Source: Corynebacterium sp. ACRQK
GTDB taxonomy: Bacteria > Actinomycetota > Actinomycetes > Mycobacteriales > Mycobacteriaceae
Direction: 5' to 3'
Assembly: GCF_022345965.1 (NCBI RefSeq)
Contig: NZ_JAKRMU010000007.1
Coordinates: 56,122 to 120,121, forward strand
DNA length: 64,000 bases
Part shown: positions 9,183 to 18,302 of the stretch, in pieces
How the letters are laid out: each line of letters opens with the position of its first letter
Numbering within the stretch: the first letter of the stretch is position 1
Notes under the pieces: generated by a model
Database searches by the model: none
The model's input: only the letters and a program-made list of their open reading frames with translations
Told to the model about the DNA's origin: nothing
Translations under genes and position numbers: made by a program

Positions 9183-11003
9183 ATGACCATTCGAGGGCTT
9201 GTCGGCGAGGCGCCCACCAAGAACCAGGAAATGCTGAACTGGATCGAGGAGGCCGTGGAGCTCTTCCAGCCAGAATCAGTCGTGTTCTGTGATGGCTCCG
9301 AGGAGGAGTGGAACCAGCTGGCAGAGCAGCTGGTCGAGCACGGCACCCTGATCAAGCTGGATGAAAAGGCGCAGCCGAACTCCTTCCTGGCACGCTCCAA
9401 CCCGGCCGACGTTGCGCGTGTGGAGTCCCGCACCTTCATCTGCTCCAAGACTGAGGAAGACGCCGGCCCCACCAACAACTGGATGGATCCGGAGCAGATG
9501 CGCGCCGAGATGCGCGAGCACTTCTCCGGCTCCATGAAGGGCCGTCGCATGTACATCGTGCCTTTCTGCATGGGTCCGATCACTGATCCATCCCCGAAGC
9601 TGGGCATCGAGATCACCGACTCCCCGTATGTGGTTATGTCCATGCGCATCATGACCCGCATGGGTAAGGAAGCCCTGGACAAGATCGGCGAGAACGGTGA
9701 GTTCGTGAAGGGGCTGCACTCCGTGGGGGCTCCGCTGGAACCGGGTCAGGAAGATTCCACCTGGCCGTGCAACGACACGAAGTACATCACCCACTTCCCG
9801 GAGGACCGTGAGATCTGGTCCTACGGCTCCGGCTACGGCGGCAACGCCATCCTGGCTAAGAAGTGCTACGCACTGCGCATCGCCTCCGCCATGGCGCGGG
9901 ACGAAGGCTGGATGGCAGAGCACATGCTGATCCTGAAGCTGATCAGCCCAGAGGACAAGACCTACTACATCTGTGCGGCTTTCCCATCCGCGTGTGGCAA
10001 GACCAACCTGGCCATGATCCAGCCGACCATTCCGGGCTGGCGTGCAGAGGTCGTCGGCGACGACATCGCATGGTTGCACTTCGGCGAGGACGGCCGCCTG
10101 TACGCCGTGAACCCGGAGAACGGCTTCTTCGGCGTGGCGCCGGGCACCAACCACGCCTCCAACCCGATCGCCATGAAGTCCATGGAGCCGGGCAACACCC
10201 TGTACACCAACGTGGCTCTGACCGATGACAACAACGTCTGGTGGGAGTCCAAGGAAGGCGAGCCGCAGCACCTCATTGACTGGCTTGGCAACGAGTGGAC
10301 CCCGGATTCCGGCAACAAGGCCGCACACCCGAACTCCCGCTACTGCGTGCCGATCGAGCAGTGCCCGGTTGCCGCACCGGAGTTCAATGACCCGAAGGGC
10401 GTGCCGGTTTCCGCCATTCTGTTCGGCGGTCGCCGTGCGGACACCGTGCCTTTGATTACCCAGGCTCGCGACTGGAACCACGCCACCTTCATCGGTGCCA
10501 CCCTGGCTTCCGGCCAGACCGCCGCTGCGGCCGAGGCCGCCGTTGGCTCCCTGCGCCACGACCCGATGGCTATGCTGCCGTTCATCGGCTACAACGCCGG
10601 TGACTACCTGCAGCACTGGATCAACATGGGCAACAAGGGCGGCGACAAGATGCCAGAGGTCTTCCTGGTGAACTGGTTCCGCCGTGGCGAGGACGGCCGC
10701 TTCCTGTGGCCGGGCTTCGGCGAGAACTCCCGCGTGCTGAAGTGGATCGTTGACCGCATCGAAGGCCGCGTGGAGGCTGATGAGACCGTTGTTGGCTACA
10801 CCGCCCGCTACGAGGACATCGACACCGAGGGCCTGAAGGAGACCGAGGAGGACATCCGCGAGGCACTGTCCGTGAACCCGGCTGACTGGGAGCGCGATCT
10901 GGCCGACAACGAGGAATGGCTGAAGTTCCTGGGTCCGAAGGTCCCGTCCGAGGTCTGGGACGAGTTCAAGGGTCTGAAGGATCGCGTGGAGGCTGCGAAG
11001 TAG
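9183..11003 (+). CDS. pckG: Phosphoenolpyruvate carboxykinase (GTP)
   Basis: Converts oxaloacetate plus GTP to phosphoenolpyruvate, CO2 and GDP, the entry to gluconeogenesis when growing on acids or fatty acids. The 606-residue length is normal for the GTP form. The P-loop [12 protein letters not shown] contains the hyper-reactive Cys (about residue 271) of GTP-dependent enzymes, and VGDDIAWL and [14 protein letters not shown] are the metal- and substrate-binding signatures. The ATG at 9183 has GGGAG 7 nt upstream; an in-frame ATG at 9123 lacks a site and adds non-conserved residues. It lies beside trmB as in M. tuberculosis (Rv0211). Codon use is strongly C/G-ending, suggesting high expression. 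Confidence 0.96.
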   Translation: MTIRGLVGEAPTKNQEMLNWIEEAVELFQPESVVFCDGSEEEWNQLAEQLVEHGTLIKLDEKAQPNSFLARSNPADVARVESRTFICSKTEEDAGPTNNWMDPEQMRAEMREHFSGSMKGRRMYIVPFCMGPITDPSPKLGIEITDSPYVVMSMRIMTRMGKEALDKIGENGEFVKGLHSVGAPLEPGQEDSTWPCNDTKYITHFPEDREIWSYGSGYGGNAILAKKCYALRIASAMARDEGWMAEHMLILKLISPEDKTYYICAAFPSACGKTNLAMIQPTIPGWRAEVVGDDIAWLHFGEDGRLYAVNPENGFFGVAPGTNHASNPIAMKSMEPGNTLYTNVALTDDNNVWWESKEGEPQHLIDWLGNEWTPDSGNKAAHPNSRYCVPIEQCPVAAPEFNDPKGVPVSAILFGGRRADTVPLITQARDWNHATFIGATLASGQTAAAAEAAVGSLRHDPMAMLPFIGYNAGDYLQHWINMGNKGGDKMPEVFLVNWFRRGEDGRFLWPGFGENSRVLKWIVDRIEGRVEADETVVGYTARYEDIDTEGLKETEEDIREALSVNPADWERDLADNEEWLKFLGPKVPSEVWDEFKGLKDRVEAAK

Positions 11004-11082
11004 CTGGTTCGCTGTGGTGGAGAATTGGCTTCTTGGGAGGGTCGCGCCGCCAAACCAGCTAGGCTTTCGGCGCACCCAGTCC
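11001..11082. terminator. Convergent pck/ahpF junction with inverted repeat
   Basis: TAGCTGGTT (11001-11009, including the pck stop) pairs perfectly with AACCAGCTA (11053-11061), enclosing 43 nt. The arrangement between two convergent genes suggests a shared terminator stem. There is no clear T-tract, so this is tentative. Confidence 0.35.
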
Positions 11083-12663
11083 CTAGGCCTTCGGCGTAGT
11101 CACCGTGTACTGCCACGCACCCAGCGCAGCGTTTGCGCCAGCGCCCTGGGCAATCACAATCTGCTTGAACGGCACTTCGGTGCAGTCGCCGGCGGCGTAC
11201 ACTCCCGGGATATTGGTGGCATTGTGCTCGTCCACCACAATCTCACCCATCTTGTTCAGCTCCACGCCACTCTCACCCAGCCACTGGGTATTCGGCACCA
11301 GGCCGATCTGGATGAACACGCCCGCGACGTCCAGCGACTTCGACTCGTCGTTAGTGCGGTCCGTGTAGGTCAGGCCGGTGACGTTCTTGCCGTCGCCCAC
11401 GATCTCCGTCGTAGCCGCCGAGGTAATCACGTCGATGTTCGCGGTTTCCTCCACGCGCTGCATCAGGATGTCATCGGCACGGCAGGCCTCGCCGAACTCC
11501 AGAACTGTCACGTGCTTCACCACACCTGCCAGGTCCAGCGCGGCTTCGATGCCCGAGTTTCCGCCGCCGATCACGGCCACGGACTTCCCCTTGAACAGCG
11601 GGCCGTCGCAGTGCGGGCAGAAGGTCACGCCCTTGTTGCGGTACTCCTCCTCGCCTGGAACGCCCAGGGTTCGCCACTGTGCGCCCGTGGCGATTACCAG
11701 GGCGCGGGCGCGCAGGGTGGCGTCATCCCCAAAGTGCACCGTGTGTAGGCCACCCGCCTCGGTGGCAGTGGTCAGACCGGTCGCGGCCTGGGACTTCACC
11801 ACGTCAATGTCGTACTGGCCGACGTGCTCCTCGAACTCCGCCGCCAGCTTCGGGCCCTCGGTGGCGGGCACGGAGATGAAGTTTTCGATGGAGTTCGTGT
11901 CCAGCACCTGGCCGCCGAAGCGCTCGCCGATGAGGCCGACGCTCAGGCCCTTGCGGGCGACGTAGATGGAGGCTGCTGCACCTGCCGGGCCCTGGCCAAC
12001 GACCAGCACCTCGTAGGCGTCCTTCTCATTCAGCTTCTTCGCCTCGCGCGCGGCGGAACCAGTGTCCAGCTTGCGTACGAAGTCCTCGATGGTGGTGCGG
12101 CCCTGGCCGAACTCTTCGCCGTTCAGGTAGATGGTCGGCACGGCCAGGACGTTGTTCTCCTTGACTTCGTCCTGGAATAGCGAGCCTTCCACCGCGGTGT
12201 GCTTGATGCGCGGGTTCAGGACCGCCATGGTATTCAGCGCCTGCACCACGGTCGGGCAGTTCTGGCATGTCAGGGACATGTAGGTGACGAATTCGTAGTC
12301 GCCGTCCAGATTTTCTACCTGCTCGATCAGGTCCTGGTCTTCCTTGATCGGGTTGCCGCCGACCTGCAAAAGCGCCAGCACCAGGGAGCTAAATTCGTGG
12401 CCCATCGGGATGCCCGCGAAGGCCACGGAAATGTCGCTGCCGGTGCGGACGATGCTGAAGGAGGGCTTGCGCTCGTGCGCGTCGTCGTTGCGGCGGGCGG
12501 TGATCTTGTCGGACAGCTCGGCGATGTCCTGCAGCAGCTTCTCCAGGTCCTCGGAGGCCGAACGGTCGTCCAGGCTGTACACCAGCTCAATGTCTTCGGT
12601 GATGCGGGGGACGAGCTGGCCGAGCTGCTTGCGCAGGTTGTCGTCCAGTAGTTGCTTAGCCAT
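11083..12663 (-). CDS. ahpF: Alkyl hydroperoxide reductase subunit F
   Basis: A flavoprotein disulfide reductase of 526 residues that passes electrons from NAD(P)H to AhpC. The N-terminal double thioredoxin-fold region carries the redox pair in TCQNCPTVVQAL (Cys133/Cys136). The thioredoxin-reductase-like part shows GQGPAGAAASIYVARKG (FAD binding), the catalytic pair in FCPHCDGPLFKGK (Cys349/Cys352), the NAD site VIGGGNSGIEAALDLAG and GVYAAGDCTEVP near the end. The ATG at 12663 (MAKQLLDDNLRKQLGQ) matches the start of enterobacterial AhpF; an upstream in-frame start adds 11 unconserved residues. It lies downstream of ahpC on the same strand, 186 bp away. Confidence 0.95.
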   Translation of the reverse strand: MAKQLLDDNLRKQLGQLVPRITEDIELVYSLDDRSASEDLEKLLQDIAELSDKITARRNDDAHERKPSFSIVRTGSDISVAFAGIPMGHEFSSLVLALLQVGGNPIKEDQDLIEQVENLDGDYEFVTYMSLTCQNCPTVVQALNTMAVLNPRIKHTAVEGSLFQDEVKENNVLAVPTIYLNGEEFGQGRTTIEDFVRKLDTGSAAREAKKLNEKDAYEVLVVGQGPAGAAASIYVARKGLSVGLIGERFGGQVLDTNSIENFISVPATEGPKLAAEFEEHVGQYDIDVVKSQAATGLTTATEAGGLHTVHFGDDATLRARALVIATGAQWRTLGVPGEEEYRNKGVTFCPHCDGPLFKGKSVAVIGGGNSGIEAALDLAGVVKHVTVLEFGEACRADDILMQRVEETANIDVITSAATTEIVGDGKNVTGLTYTDRTNDESKSLDVAGVFIQIGLVPNTQWLGESGVELNKMGEIVVDEHNATNIPGVYAAGDCTEVPFKQIVIAQGAGANAALGAWQYTVTTPKA

Positions 12664-12674
12664 GGGGTGCTCTC

Positions 12675-12698
12675 TTTCTTTGTTTATTGACGCCACCC
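12675..12698 (-). repeat. Dispersed motif copy, ahpF leader
   Basis: TTTCTTTGTTTATTGACGCC is one of about 18 copies of the T-rich/TGACGCCC motif in this window. Here it lies immediately upstream of ahpF. See findings for the full list. Confidence 0.6.
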
Positions 12699-12800
12699 TA
12701 AGGGGGTGCGCGCCACACGGGGGTTCTGCGGGGAATGGGGTTTATTGGTGAGTTAAAGGCGCTAAAAATGGCGGGCGGGATCCGTAAGTGGAAAGCCCGG

Positions 12801-12833
12801 CCCGCCGTGGGTTTCCCGCCTGGGTGCGGCGGG
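12801..12833 (-). terminator. Hairpin between ahpC and ahpF
   Basis: CCCGCCG (12801-12807) and CGGCGGG (12827-12833) form a perfect GC-rich stem just downstream of the ahpC stop on the minus strand. It is followed by a weakly T-containing stretch. It may reduce read-through from ahpC into ahpF, giving more AhpC than AhpF. Confidence 0.45.
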
Positions 12834-12849
12834 GGAGTGGAAGGGGAAG

Positions 12850-13413
12850 TTAGATCTTGCCAACCAGGTCGATGCCCGGGGTCAGGGTGTCTTCGCCCTC
12901 TTCCCACTTCGCGGGGCAGACCTCGCCCGGGTGCTCTGCGACGTACTTAGCGGCCTTGACCTTGCGAACCAGCTCGGAAGCGTCACGGCCGATGCCCTCG
13001 GCGGTCTGCTCGATGTACTGGATCTTGCCCTCCGGGTCTACCAGGAACGTTGCGCGGTCTGCCTGGCCGGCGCCCGGGCGCATGTTCTGGAAGTTGTTGG
13101 TCAGCTGACCGGTGGAGTCGCCCAGCATGTAGTAGTTAACCTTGCCGACCTGCTCGGACTCTGCGTGCCATGCCTTGTGCACGAAGTGGGAGTCGGTGGA
13201 TACGGCGTAAACCTCTACGCCCAGACCCTTCAGCTCTTCGTAGTGGTCAGCCAGGTCGCCCAGCTCGGTGGGGCAGACGAAGGTGAAGTCGCCCGGGTAG
13301 AAGAAGAAGATGGACCACTTGCCCAGGACGTCGTCCTTGGAAACCTCGGTGAACTCACCGTTGAAGAAAGCGGGGTTCTTGAAATCCAGAATTTCGGTGT
13401 TGATGAGGGACAT
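12850..13413 (-). CDS. ahpC: Alkyl hydroperoxide reductase AhpC (2-Cys peroxiredoxin)
   Basis: Reduces hydrogen peroxide and organic hydroperoxides. The 187-residue sequence is of the enterobacterial AhpC1 type: MSLINTEILDF start, peroxidatic Cys47 in FTFVCPTELGD, and resolving Cys166 in HPGEVCPAKW. The ATG at 13413 has AAGGAGG 7 nt upstream, which decides the start against an in-frame extension of 21 residues. Pairing with ahpF, rather than the AhpD partner seen in mycobacteria, indicates the AhpF-dependent recycling route. Expression is probably driven by the promoter at 13568-13595. Confidence 0.97.
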   Translation of the reverse strand: MSLINTEILDFKNPAFFNGEFTEVSKDDVLGKWSIFFFYPGDFTFVCPTELGDLADHYEELKGLGVEVYAVSTDSHFVHKAWHAESEQVGKVNYYMLGDSTGQLTNNFQNMRPGAGQADRATFLVDPEGKIQYIEQTAEGIGRDASELVRKVKAAKYVAEHPGEVCPAKWEEGEDTLTPGIDLVGKI

Positions 13414-13806
13414 GCTGTGCCTCCTTGGGGGCTTGGTTTCGGGTGTTAGTTGGCAGTTATTCACAACCGTCGCCACAAAGCCTACCGATTTTCTTCAGTC
13501 TTGTTTTGGAGCTGAAGTGGATCATCGGGGGCGGCAATGGGGGCTGCTTGGTTGCGATCCACCACCCATTATAGCGATGACTTTGTAAAAGTCAATGATT
13601 GATAGGTTTACATTGGTGGCGGGTTATGGGTTTGAATCGGAGGTCGCTATCAATACTGATTCACGGAGCTCGTGTGTGGGGCCACGATACCGCGTGAGTG
13701 GTGTAGCTCACCTTGGGCTTGAGGGAGGGGGTGGTTGGCAGCTAGTATGGCCGCATTCAAATAGACAGACAGATCGGTTCATTTTTAGTTTGGAGTTAGG
13801 GAACCC
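13414..13806. promoter_or_regulatory. Intergenic region between ahpC and tsuA
   Basis: This 393-bp divergent region contains no convincing gene. It holds the ahpC promoter and its overlapping palindrome (listed separately) at 13568-13595. A looser inverted repeat, ATTGATAG (13598-13605) and CTATCAAT (13647-13654), is perfect over 8 bp with 41 nt between arms. The 13781-13806 part (TTTGGAGTTAGGGAACCC) supplies the purine-rich ribosome-binding region of tsuA. Coding tracks across this region are short and show no family resemblance. Confidence 0.5.
13568..13595 (-). promoter_or_regulatory. ahpC promoter with overlapping palindrome
   Basis: On the minus strand, TTGACT (13595-13590) and TATAAT (13573-13568) are separated by 16 bp, close to an ideal sigma-70/SigA promoter. 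The spacer and the -35 box are covered by GACTTT-gta-AAAGTC (13579-13593), a palindrome with 6-bp arms. A repressor bound there would block RNA polymerase, as expected for a peroxide-responsive gene. The promoter is about 155 bp from the ahpC ATG. Identity of the regulator is unknown; no oxyR or fur gene is adjacent. Confidence 0.65.
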
Positions 13807-15303
13807 ATGATTGTCACCGGATTGGTATTAGGTGCTGTTCTCGGCTGGGTCATGCAACGCGGCAGGTTCTGCGTAACTGGCATGATCCGCGACATTTTCT
13901 TGAATAAGACGTGGCGAGGCTTCACCGCCCTGCTCATCGTCATCGCAGTACACGCGGTCGGCCTTGCCGCCCTTACGACTGCGGGAGTGATTACGCCCGA
14001 GTACAAGCAGTTCGCACCGCTCGCCGTCGTGCTGGGTGGTCTGCTTTTCGGCATGGGCATCGTGCTGGCGGGCGGCTGCGCATCCGGCACCTGGTACCGC
14101 TCCGCCGAAGGCCTTATTGGCTCGTGGCTGGCGCTGATCTTTTATGCCGGCAGTGCTGCAGCTATGAAGGGCGGCTCGCTTAACGCTCTCAACGAGGGGA
14201 TGCGCAGCTGGACGCTGCCCATCACCACCATCCACGGGTCTCTGGGGATCTCCGTGTGGTGGCTCGTTATCCCCTTCGCGCTAGGGGTTGGCTTCCTGAC
14301 CCGCCACTTCCTCGCTCAGGAAGCTAAGGCGCCGAAGATGGCGACCCTGAAGCCGAAGAAGACAGGCCTCGCGCACCTGATGGCGGAAAAGCCCTGGCAC
14401 TTCTATCCCACCGCGGCCATCATCGGTGCGCTGGGTGTGCTCGCATGGCCACTGTCGGCAGCGACGGGCCGCAACGACGGACTAGGTATCACCAGCCCAT
14501 CGTCCAACCTCTCTAAGTTCCTCGTCAGCGGCGAAGATACGGTGGACTGGGGAGTCATGTTGGTGCTCGGCCTGCTGGTGGGTGCATTCTTCGCTGCCAA
14601 GGCGTCTGGTGAATTCCGACTGCGCGTTCCCTCTGCCGAGCAAGCTGTTCGTTCCGTCATTGGCGGCGTGCTGATGGGCGTGGGCGCTTCCGCTGCCGGC
14701 GGCTGCACCGTGGGCAACGGCATGGTGCAGACCTCCTTGTTCAGCTACCAGGGTTGGGTTGCACTGCTGTTCATCGCCATCGGAATCGGCGTTGCCGCAA
14801 AGCTGTGGCTCAAGCCCACCGATGCGGTGCCAGGTCAGACGTCTAATCCTACGACCGACCAGCCAAGCCAGCTAACCGGCCTGCACGCTAGCCAGGCGCA
14901 GTCTTCCCCACACGCCGCACAGTCTGTACAGTCCGCCGCAGAGCAGAAGGCCATGGCGGCGCAGTTGGGCTTCCAAACCACGGGCACCCTGCTGCTGGAT
15001 CGCAAGGCCACGGTTGCGGAAAGCGCCGAATCGGTAGGCGCCAGCGGAGATAGCGACCTCAAATTGGTCGGCGATCGGACCTACAAACTCGACACCCTCG
15101 GTGCGGTGTGCCCGTTCCCTCTGATCGACGCCAAGGCGGCGATGGCCGACATGTCCGTCGGGGATTCGCTGCAGATCGACTTTGACTGCACCCAAGCCAC
15201 CGATGCCATCCCGCGGTGGGCTGCCACCGATGGTCATGAAGTCACGAACTTTGAGCAGACCTCCGACGCTGGCTGGACCATCACCGTTAAGAAGGGCAGC
15301 TAG
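13807..15303 (+). CDS. Thiosulfate transporter TsuA (YeeE/YedE) fused to TusA-like domain
   Basis: The 498-residue protein joins two parts that are usually separate. Residues 1-350 are a YeeE/YedE (TsuA) channel with about nine membrane helices. The three conserved cysteines thought to relay thiosulfate are present: Cys22 in QRGRFCVTG, Cys91 in LAGGCASGTWYRSAEG and Cys300 in AAGGCTVGNGM. Residues about 350-425 are a Ser/Gln/Ala-rich linker. Residues about 425-498 are a TusA/TsuB domain with the signature LDTLGAVCPFPLIDAK holding its catalytic Cys. The fusion would deliver sulfur from imported thiosulfate directly to an intracellular carrier domain. A terminator-like hairpin follows the stop. 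Confidence 0.9.
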   Translation: MIVTGLVLGAVLGWVMQRGRFCVTGMIRDIFLNKTWRGFTALLIVIAVHAVGLAALTTAGVITPEYKQFAPLAVVLGGLLFGMGIVLAGGCASGTWYRSAEGLIGSWLALIFYAGSAAAMKGGSLNALNEGMRSWTLPITTIHGSLGISVWWLVIPFALGVGFLTRHFLAQEAKAPKMATLKPKKTGLAHLMAEKPWHFYPTAAIIGALGVLAWPLSAATGRNDGLGITSPSSNLSKFLVSGEDTVDWGVMLVLGLLVGAFFAAKASGEFRLRVPSAEQAVRSVIGGVLMGVGASAAGGCTVGNGMVQTSLFSYQGWVALLFIAIGIGVAAKLWLKPTDAVPGQTSNPTTDQPSQLTGLHASQAQSSPHAAQSVQSAAEQKAMAAQLGFQTTGTLLLDRKATVAESAESVGASGDSDLKLVGDRTYKLDTLGAVCPFPLIDAKAAMADMSVGDSLQIDFDCTQATDAIPRWAATDGHEVTNFEQTSDAGWTITVKKGS

Positions 15304-15322
15304 GCTGCCGGCAGCCTATTCG

Positions 15323-15355
15323 GCCCCACCACCCCATAGTGGGGGTGGTTGGGGC
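15323..15355 (+). terminator. GC-rich hairpin after the thiosulfate transporter
   Basis: CCCCACCACCCC and GGGGGTGGTTGGGG pair with a single bulged base around a short ATAGT loop. It lies 20 bp past the stop codon. No T-tract follows, so termination efficiency is uncertain. Confidence 0.45.
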
Positions 15356-15359
15356 GAGA

Positions 15360-15379
15360 GGGGCGTCACTAAGAAAAGC
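15360..15379 (+). repeat. Dispersed motif copy, intergenic
   Basis: GGGGCGTCACTAAGAAAAG is one of the best-conserved copies of the recurring motif. It stands between the thiosulfate transporter hairpin and the acetolactate decarboxylase start. Confidence 0.65.
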
Positions 15380-15403
15380 GAGCGACGGGCGAGCGCGGCA
15401 ACA

Positions 15404-16144
15404 ATGGGGAGCATGAGCGACTCACCGGTAACTAGGCACACAATCTTCCAGAACTCCCTGATGACCGCCCTGCTGGACGGCATCTACGACGGCGAGATGA
15501 CCGTCGGTGAGCTGCTGGGCAGGGGAAACTTTGGGCTGGGGACGTTCGACGCGCTGGATGGCGAGATGGTCATCATCGACGGCGTTTGCTACCAGCTGCG
15601 CCACGACGGCAGCGCCACCCGCGCCGATCTGGAAACCCGCAGCCCTTATGCCGTGGCCACCAACTTCGTGCCACGCATCCGCCGCCGCGCGCCGGAAAAC
15701 ATCCGTCGTGCGGACCTGTCGAAGTTCATCGACGGCATGACGCCCTCCTCGAACTACATGTACGCCGTCCGCATTACCGGGCACTTCAGCAGCGTGGTCA
15801 CCCGCACGGTCGTGAAGCAGAAGCCGCCCTACCGGCCGATGGTTGAGGCGACGGACGATGACGCCGAGCAGCACTTCACCGACGTGACGGGCATTATCGC
15901 GGGCTTCCGCACGCCGGTCTATGAGAAGGGAATCTCCGTCCCCGGCTGCCACGTGCACTTTATCGACGACTCGCGCACCGTCGGCGGGCACGTGCTGGAC
16001 TTCACCCTGGAAGAGGGTAAGATCGAGCTGTGCCCAGGCACCGACCTGGAGCTACGCCTGCCGCTGACCAGTGCGTTCTCCGAGGCGAACCTGGACCCGG
16101 AGGATCTGGACGCCCAGCTGCACAAGACGGAGGTTAAGGACTAG
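15404..16144 (+). CDS. budA: Alpha-acetolactate decarboxylase
   Basis: Converts 2-acetolactate to acetoin, draining pyruvate to a neutral product or removing excess acetolactate. The 246-residue protein has the family features HTIFQNSLMTALLDG, GNFGLGTFDALDGEMV, and the metal-binding cluster HVHFIDDSRTVGGHVLDF, whose three histidines bind zinc. The Glu-containing GYRT-equivalent region reads GFRTPVYEKGISVPG. Two ATGs, at 15404 and 15413, are equally plausible because neither has a well-spaced ribosome-binding site. No acetolactate synthase or acetoin dehydrogenase gene adjoins it. Confidence 0.93.
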   Translation: MGSMSDSPVTRHTIFQNSLMTALLDGIYDGEMTVGELLGRGNFGLGTFDALDGEMVIIDGVCYQLRHDGSATRADLETRSPYAVATNFVPRIRRRAPENIRRADLSKFIDGMTPSSNYMYAVRITGHFSSVVTRTVVKQKPPYRPMVEATDDDAEQHFTDVTGIIAGFRTPVYEKGISVPGCHVHFIDDSRTVGGHVLDFTLEEGKIELCPGTDLELRLPLTSAFSEANLDPEDLDAQLHKTEVKD

Positions 16145-16220
16145 CCACCCTCAAAAAGCCTGCCATTGTTTCCCGGTCGATATAAGGTGATCTGCAGGGA
16201 TTACCGAAGGGTGTTAATCA

Positions 16221-18167
16221 ATGGCTAAAAGAAGCTCGCTGCTATTCGCAGTTGCGCTGATCGCGGCGCTGGTGACAATCGTCGTACCACCGGCACAGGA
16301 AGTTCGGGCGGAGGATGAGGGTAAGAACATCCCGCCGACGATGCTGATTTTGGACGCTTCCGGGTCGATGAAAACTCCGGACGCTGACGGGCAGACGCGC
16401 CTAGCCGCAGCAAAGGACGCGGCGCAGATGTTTTCTGTGGCCGTACCCAGCGACGCGGAGTTGGGATTCATGGTCTACGGAACGGAGGTCGGCAACTCGC
16501 CGGAAGAGCGCGAGGCCGGCTGTAAGGACGTAAAAACCCTGCTGCCAGTGGAAAAAGGGAACGTAACCAAGATTCCTGCAGAAGTCGGCAAGGTCGAGGC
16601 TTCCGGTCACACACCGATGGGGCCGGCTTTGAAGCAGGCTGCCAAGGAACTGCCCGAGGACGGCGAGCGCTCGATCGTGCTCGTTTCCGACGGCGAGGAC
16701 ACCTGCGCACCACCACCAGTGTGCGAGGTCGCCAAGGACCTGAAGAAGGAAGGCATTGACCTCACCATCAACACCGTCGGCTTTCTGGTGGATTCTAAAG
16801 CCCGCAAGGAGCTGGAGTGCATCGCCGAAGCGGGAGGCGGCGAGTACATGGACGCCAAGGACACCGTGAGTTTGGCTGATTCCATGAAGCGGCTGACTAC
16901 CCGCACGGCCCAGACCACTGAGACGGAAGCGGAGGAGATCAGCGGAGGAGATGATTACTCATCGGCGGCTGAGGTGCCGGCCGATGTGGAGACGTTCTCC
17001 ACGAATCTGCGTGAAAAGTCCGATAGCGACCGGGCGGACGAGGACGGCGCCGAGTACTTCAGCACCCCCATCGCCGAAGGCGAGCGCCTGGCGCTCAGCG
17101 TGGCCACGATGCCGCCGCCTTCTCAGGGCGATGGGCTGGGGAAGTCTAACTTCACACTCAAGCTGGACGTAGAGGAATCAAACTGCTTCCTGGACAGCAG
17201 CGGAGACACCGGGATCATCGATTCCAACGGACCGTTCTTCTCCTCCTACACAACGAAGCGAGCAGGCGAAGACTGCCCAGCGGGCGACTTCAAGTTCAAG
17301 GTAGTGCGCAAGAGTGGCCCGTACGAGGGGCAGGAAATTCCCGCGGAGGTCTCCATCAAGCGCTTCGCGAACGAAGACCTCAATGGTGTTCCGGAGCCTT
17401 TCGAAGAGGAGAGCTTCTCCCATGAGGATTCCCTGCAAGCTACCGAAGACGTGGAGACGGTGAAGCCGGGGGCGTGGTTCCACAATGCCACGGAGCTCAA
17501 GGCGGACGGTAAGTCTACGGTGAAGGCCGACATCGTGCCCGGTGAAACTCACGTGTACAAGATCAACGCTGAGTATGGGCAGAAGCTGCGGGGTGGGATG
17601 AAGCTGGTCGCGGCTCCTGACAAGGAGCTAGCGCGCATCTCTGAATTGCAGGTACAAACCCTAAACTCTGTGCGACAAGCAGCTTCTTTGCAGGAAAGTC
17701 AAGCCGTCAATTCGGCCACCGAGGGCCAGTCCGTTGCGTTCGGCCACGCCGCCAGGCTGAACTACCGCAACATGGTTGGTGATGGTGAGGAACAACCGGG
17801 CGATGTTGCGGCGCGGAAATCTTGGCTGGATGGGGACCAGTACATCGTGGTTTTCTTCAACAACAGCTGGGGCGGCGGCGAGCCCAGGGACCTTTCAGAG
17901 GAGAAGAACGAGGCCGCCACCTATGAGCTCACCACAGAGCTCACGGGGGAGAAGATCCCCGGCCCGAAGTTCTCGGAGGCTTCGCATCCGCAAGACGGCG
18001 ATGACGAAGGCAACTCCAAGCAGGGTGCTGAATCCGAGGAAAAGGACAGCAAGGACAGCGAGGAGTCCGACTCGAGCAGCAACCTGATCTGGTACAGCGT
18101 CATCGTGGGAATGCTGCTTGCACTGGGCGGTGGCGGTGTGGCCCTCGCCTACAGCCGCAAGCGTTAG
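16221..18167 (+). CDS. Secreted von Willebrand factor type A domain protein, membrane-anchored
   Basis: The 648-residue protein has a signal peptide (residues 1-30, ending near VRAEDEG). A VWA domain at about 36-215 has an intact MIDAS signature DASGS followed by the conserved Thr in GHTPMGPAL and Asp in VSDGEDTC. A long acidic region follows with a beta-rich segment at 255-420, then a Ser/Asp/Glu-rich stalk and a final membrane helix (about 619-641) before YSRKR. It is therefore probably anchored in the membrane and faces the wall. VWA proteins mediate metal-dependent binding. Six cysteines in the exported part suggest disulfides. The partner is not indicated by its neighbours. Confidence 0.85.
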   Translation: MAKRSSLLFAVALIAALVTIVVPPAQEVRAEDEGKNIPPTMLILDASGSMKTPDADGQTRLAAAKDAAQMFSVAVPSDAELGFMVYGTEVGNSPEEREAGCKDVKTLLPVEKGNVTKIPAEVGKVEASGHTPMGPALKQAAKELPEDGERSIVLVSDGEDTCAPPPVCEVAKDLKKEGIDLTINTVGFLVDSKARKELECIAEAGGGEYMDAKDTVSLADSMKRLTTRTAQTTETEAEEISGGDDYSSAAEVPADVETFSTNLREKSDSDRADEDGAEYFSTPIAEGERLALSVATMPPPSQGDGLGKSNFTLKLDVEESNCFLDSSGDTGIIDSNGPFFSSYTTKRAGEDCPAGDFKFKVVRKSGPYEGQEIPAEVSIKRFANEDLNGVPEPFEEESFSHEDSLQATEDVETVKPGAWFHNATELKADGKSTVKADIVPGETHVYKINAEYGQKLRGGMKLVAAPDKELARISELQVQTLNSVRQAASLQESQAVNSATEGQSVAFGHAARLNYRNMVGDGEEQPGDVAARKSWLDGDQYIVVFFNNSWGGGEPRDLSEEKNEAATYELTTELTGEKIPGPKFSEASHPQDGDDEGNSKQGAESEEKDSKDSEESDSSSNLIWYSVIVGMLLALGGGGVALAYSRKR

Positions 18168-18194
18168 GCACTGAGCCCCCTACCCGCGCATAAA

Positions 18195-18247
18195 TTAAGC
18201 CCCTAACTCCAGCGGAGGTAATCCGCAAAGGGAGTTGGGGGCTTTAA
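18195..18247. terminator. Bidirectional terminator between VWA gene and fadB
   Basis: AAGCCCCTAACTCC (18197-18210) pairs with GGAGTTGGGGGCTT (18231-18244), with an inner GCGGA/TCCGC stem. The outer bases are TTAA-rich on both sides, giving T-tracts in each direction. The genes on either side are convergent, so it probably stops both transcripts. Confidence 0.8.
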
Positions 18248-18302
18248 GCGTTCTCGCTCTGGGGGACGCCCTTGGGGGCGATGCCCTGGGGCGGAAGAAG
18301 GA

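Noticed and set aside
9276..11075. A 599-codon minus-strand frame opposite pck
   Set aside because: The pck frame has every catalytic signature. The opposite frame is a shadow with no domain or ribosome-binding site.
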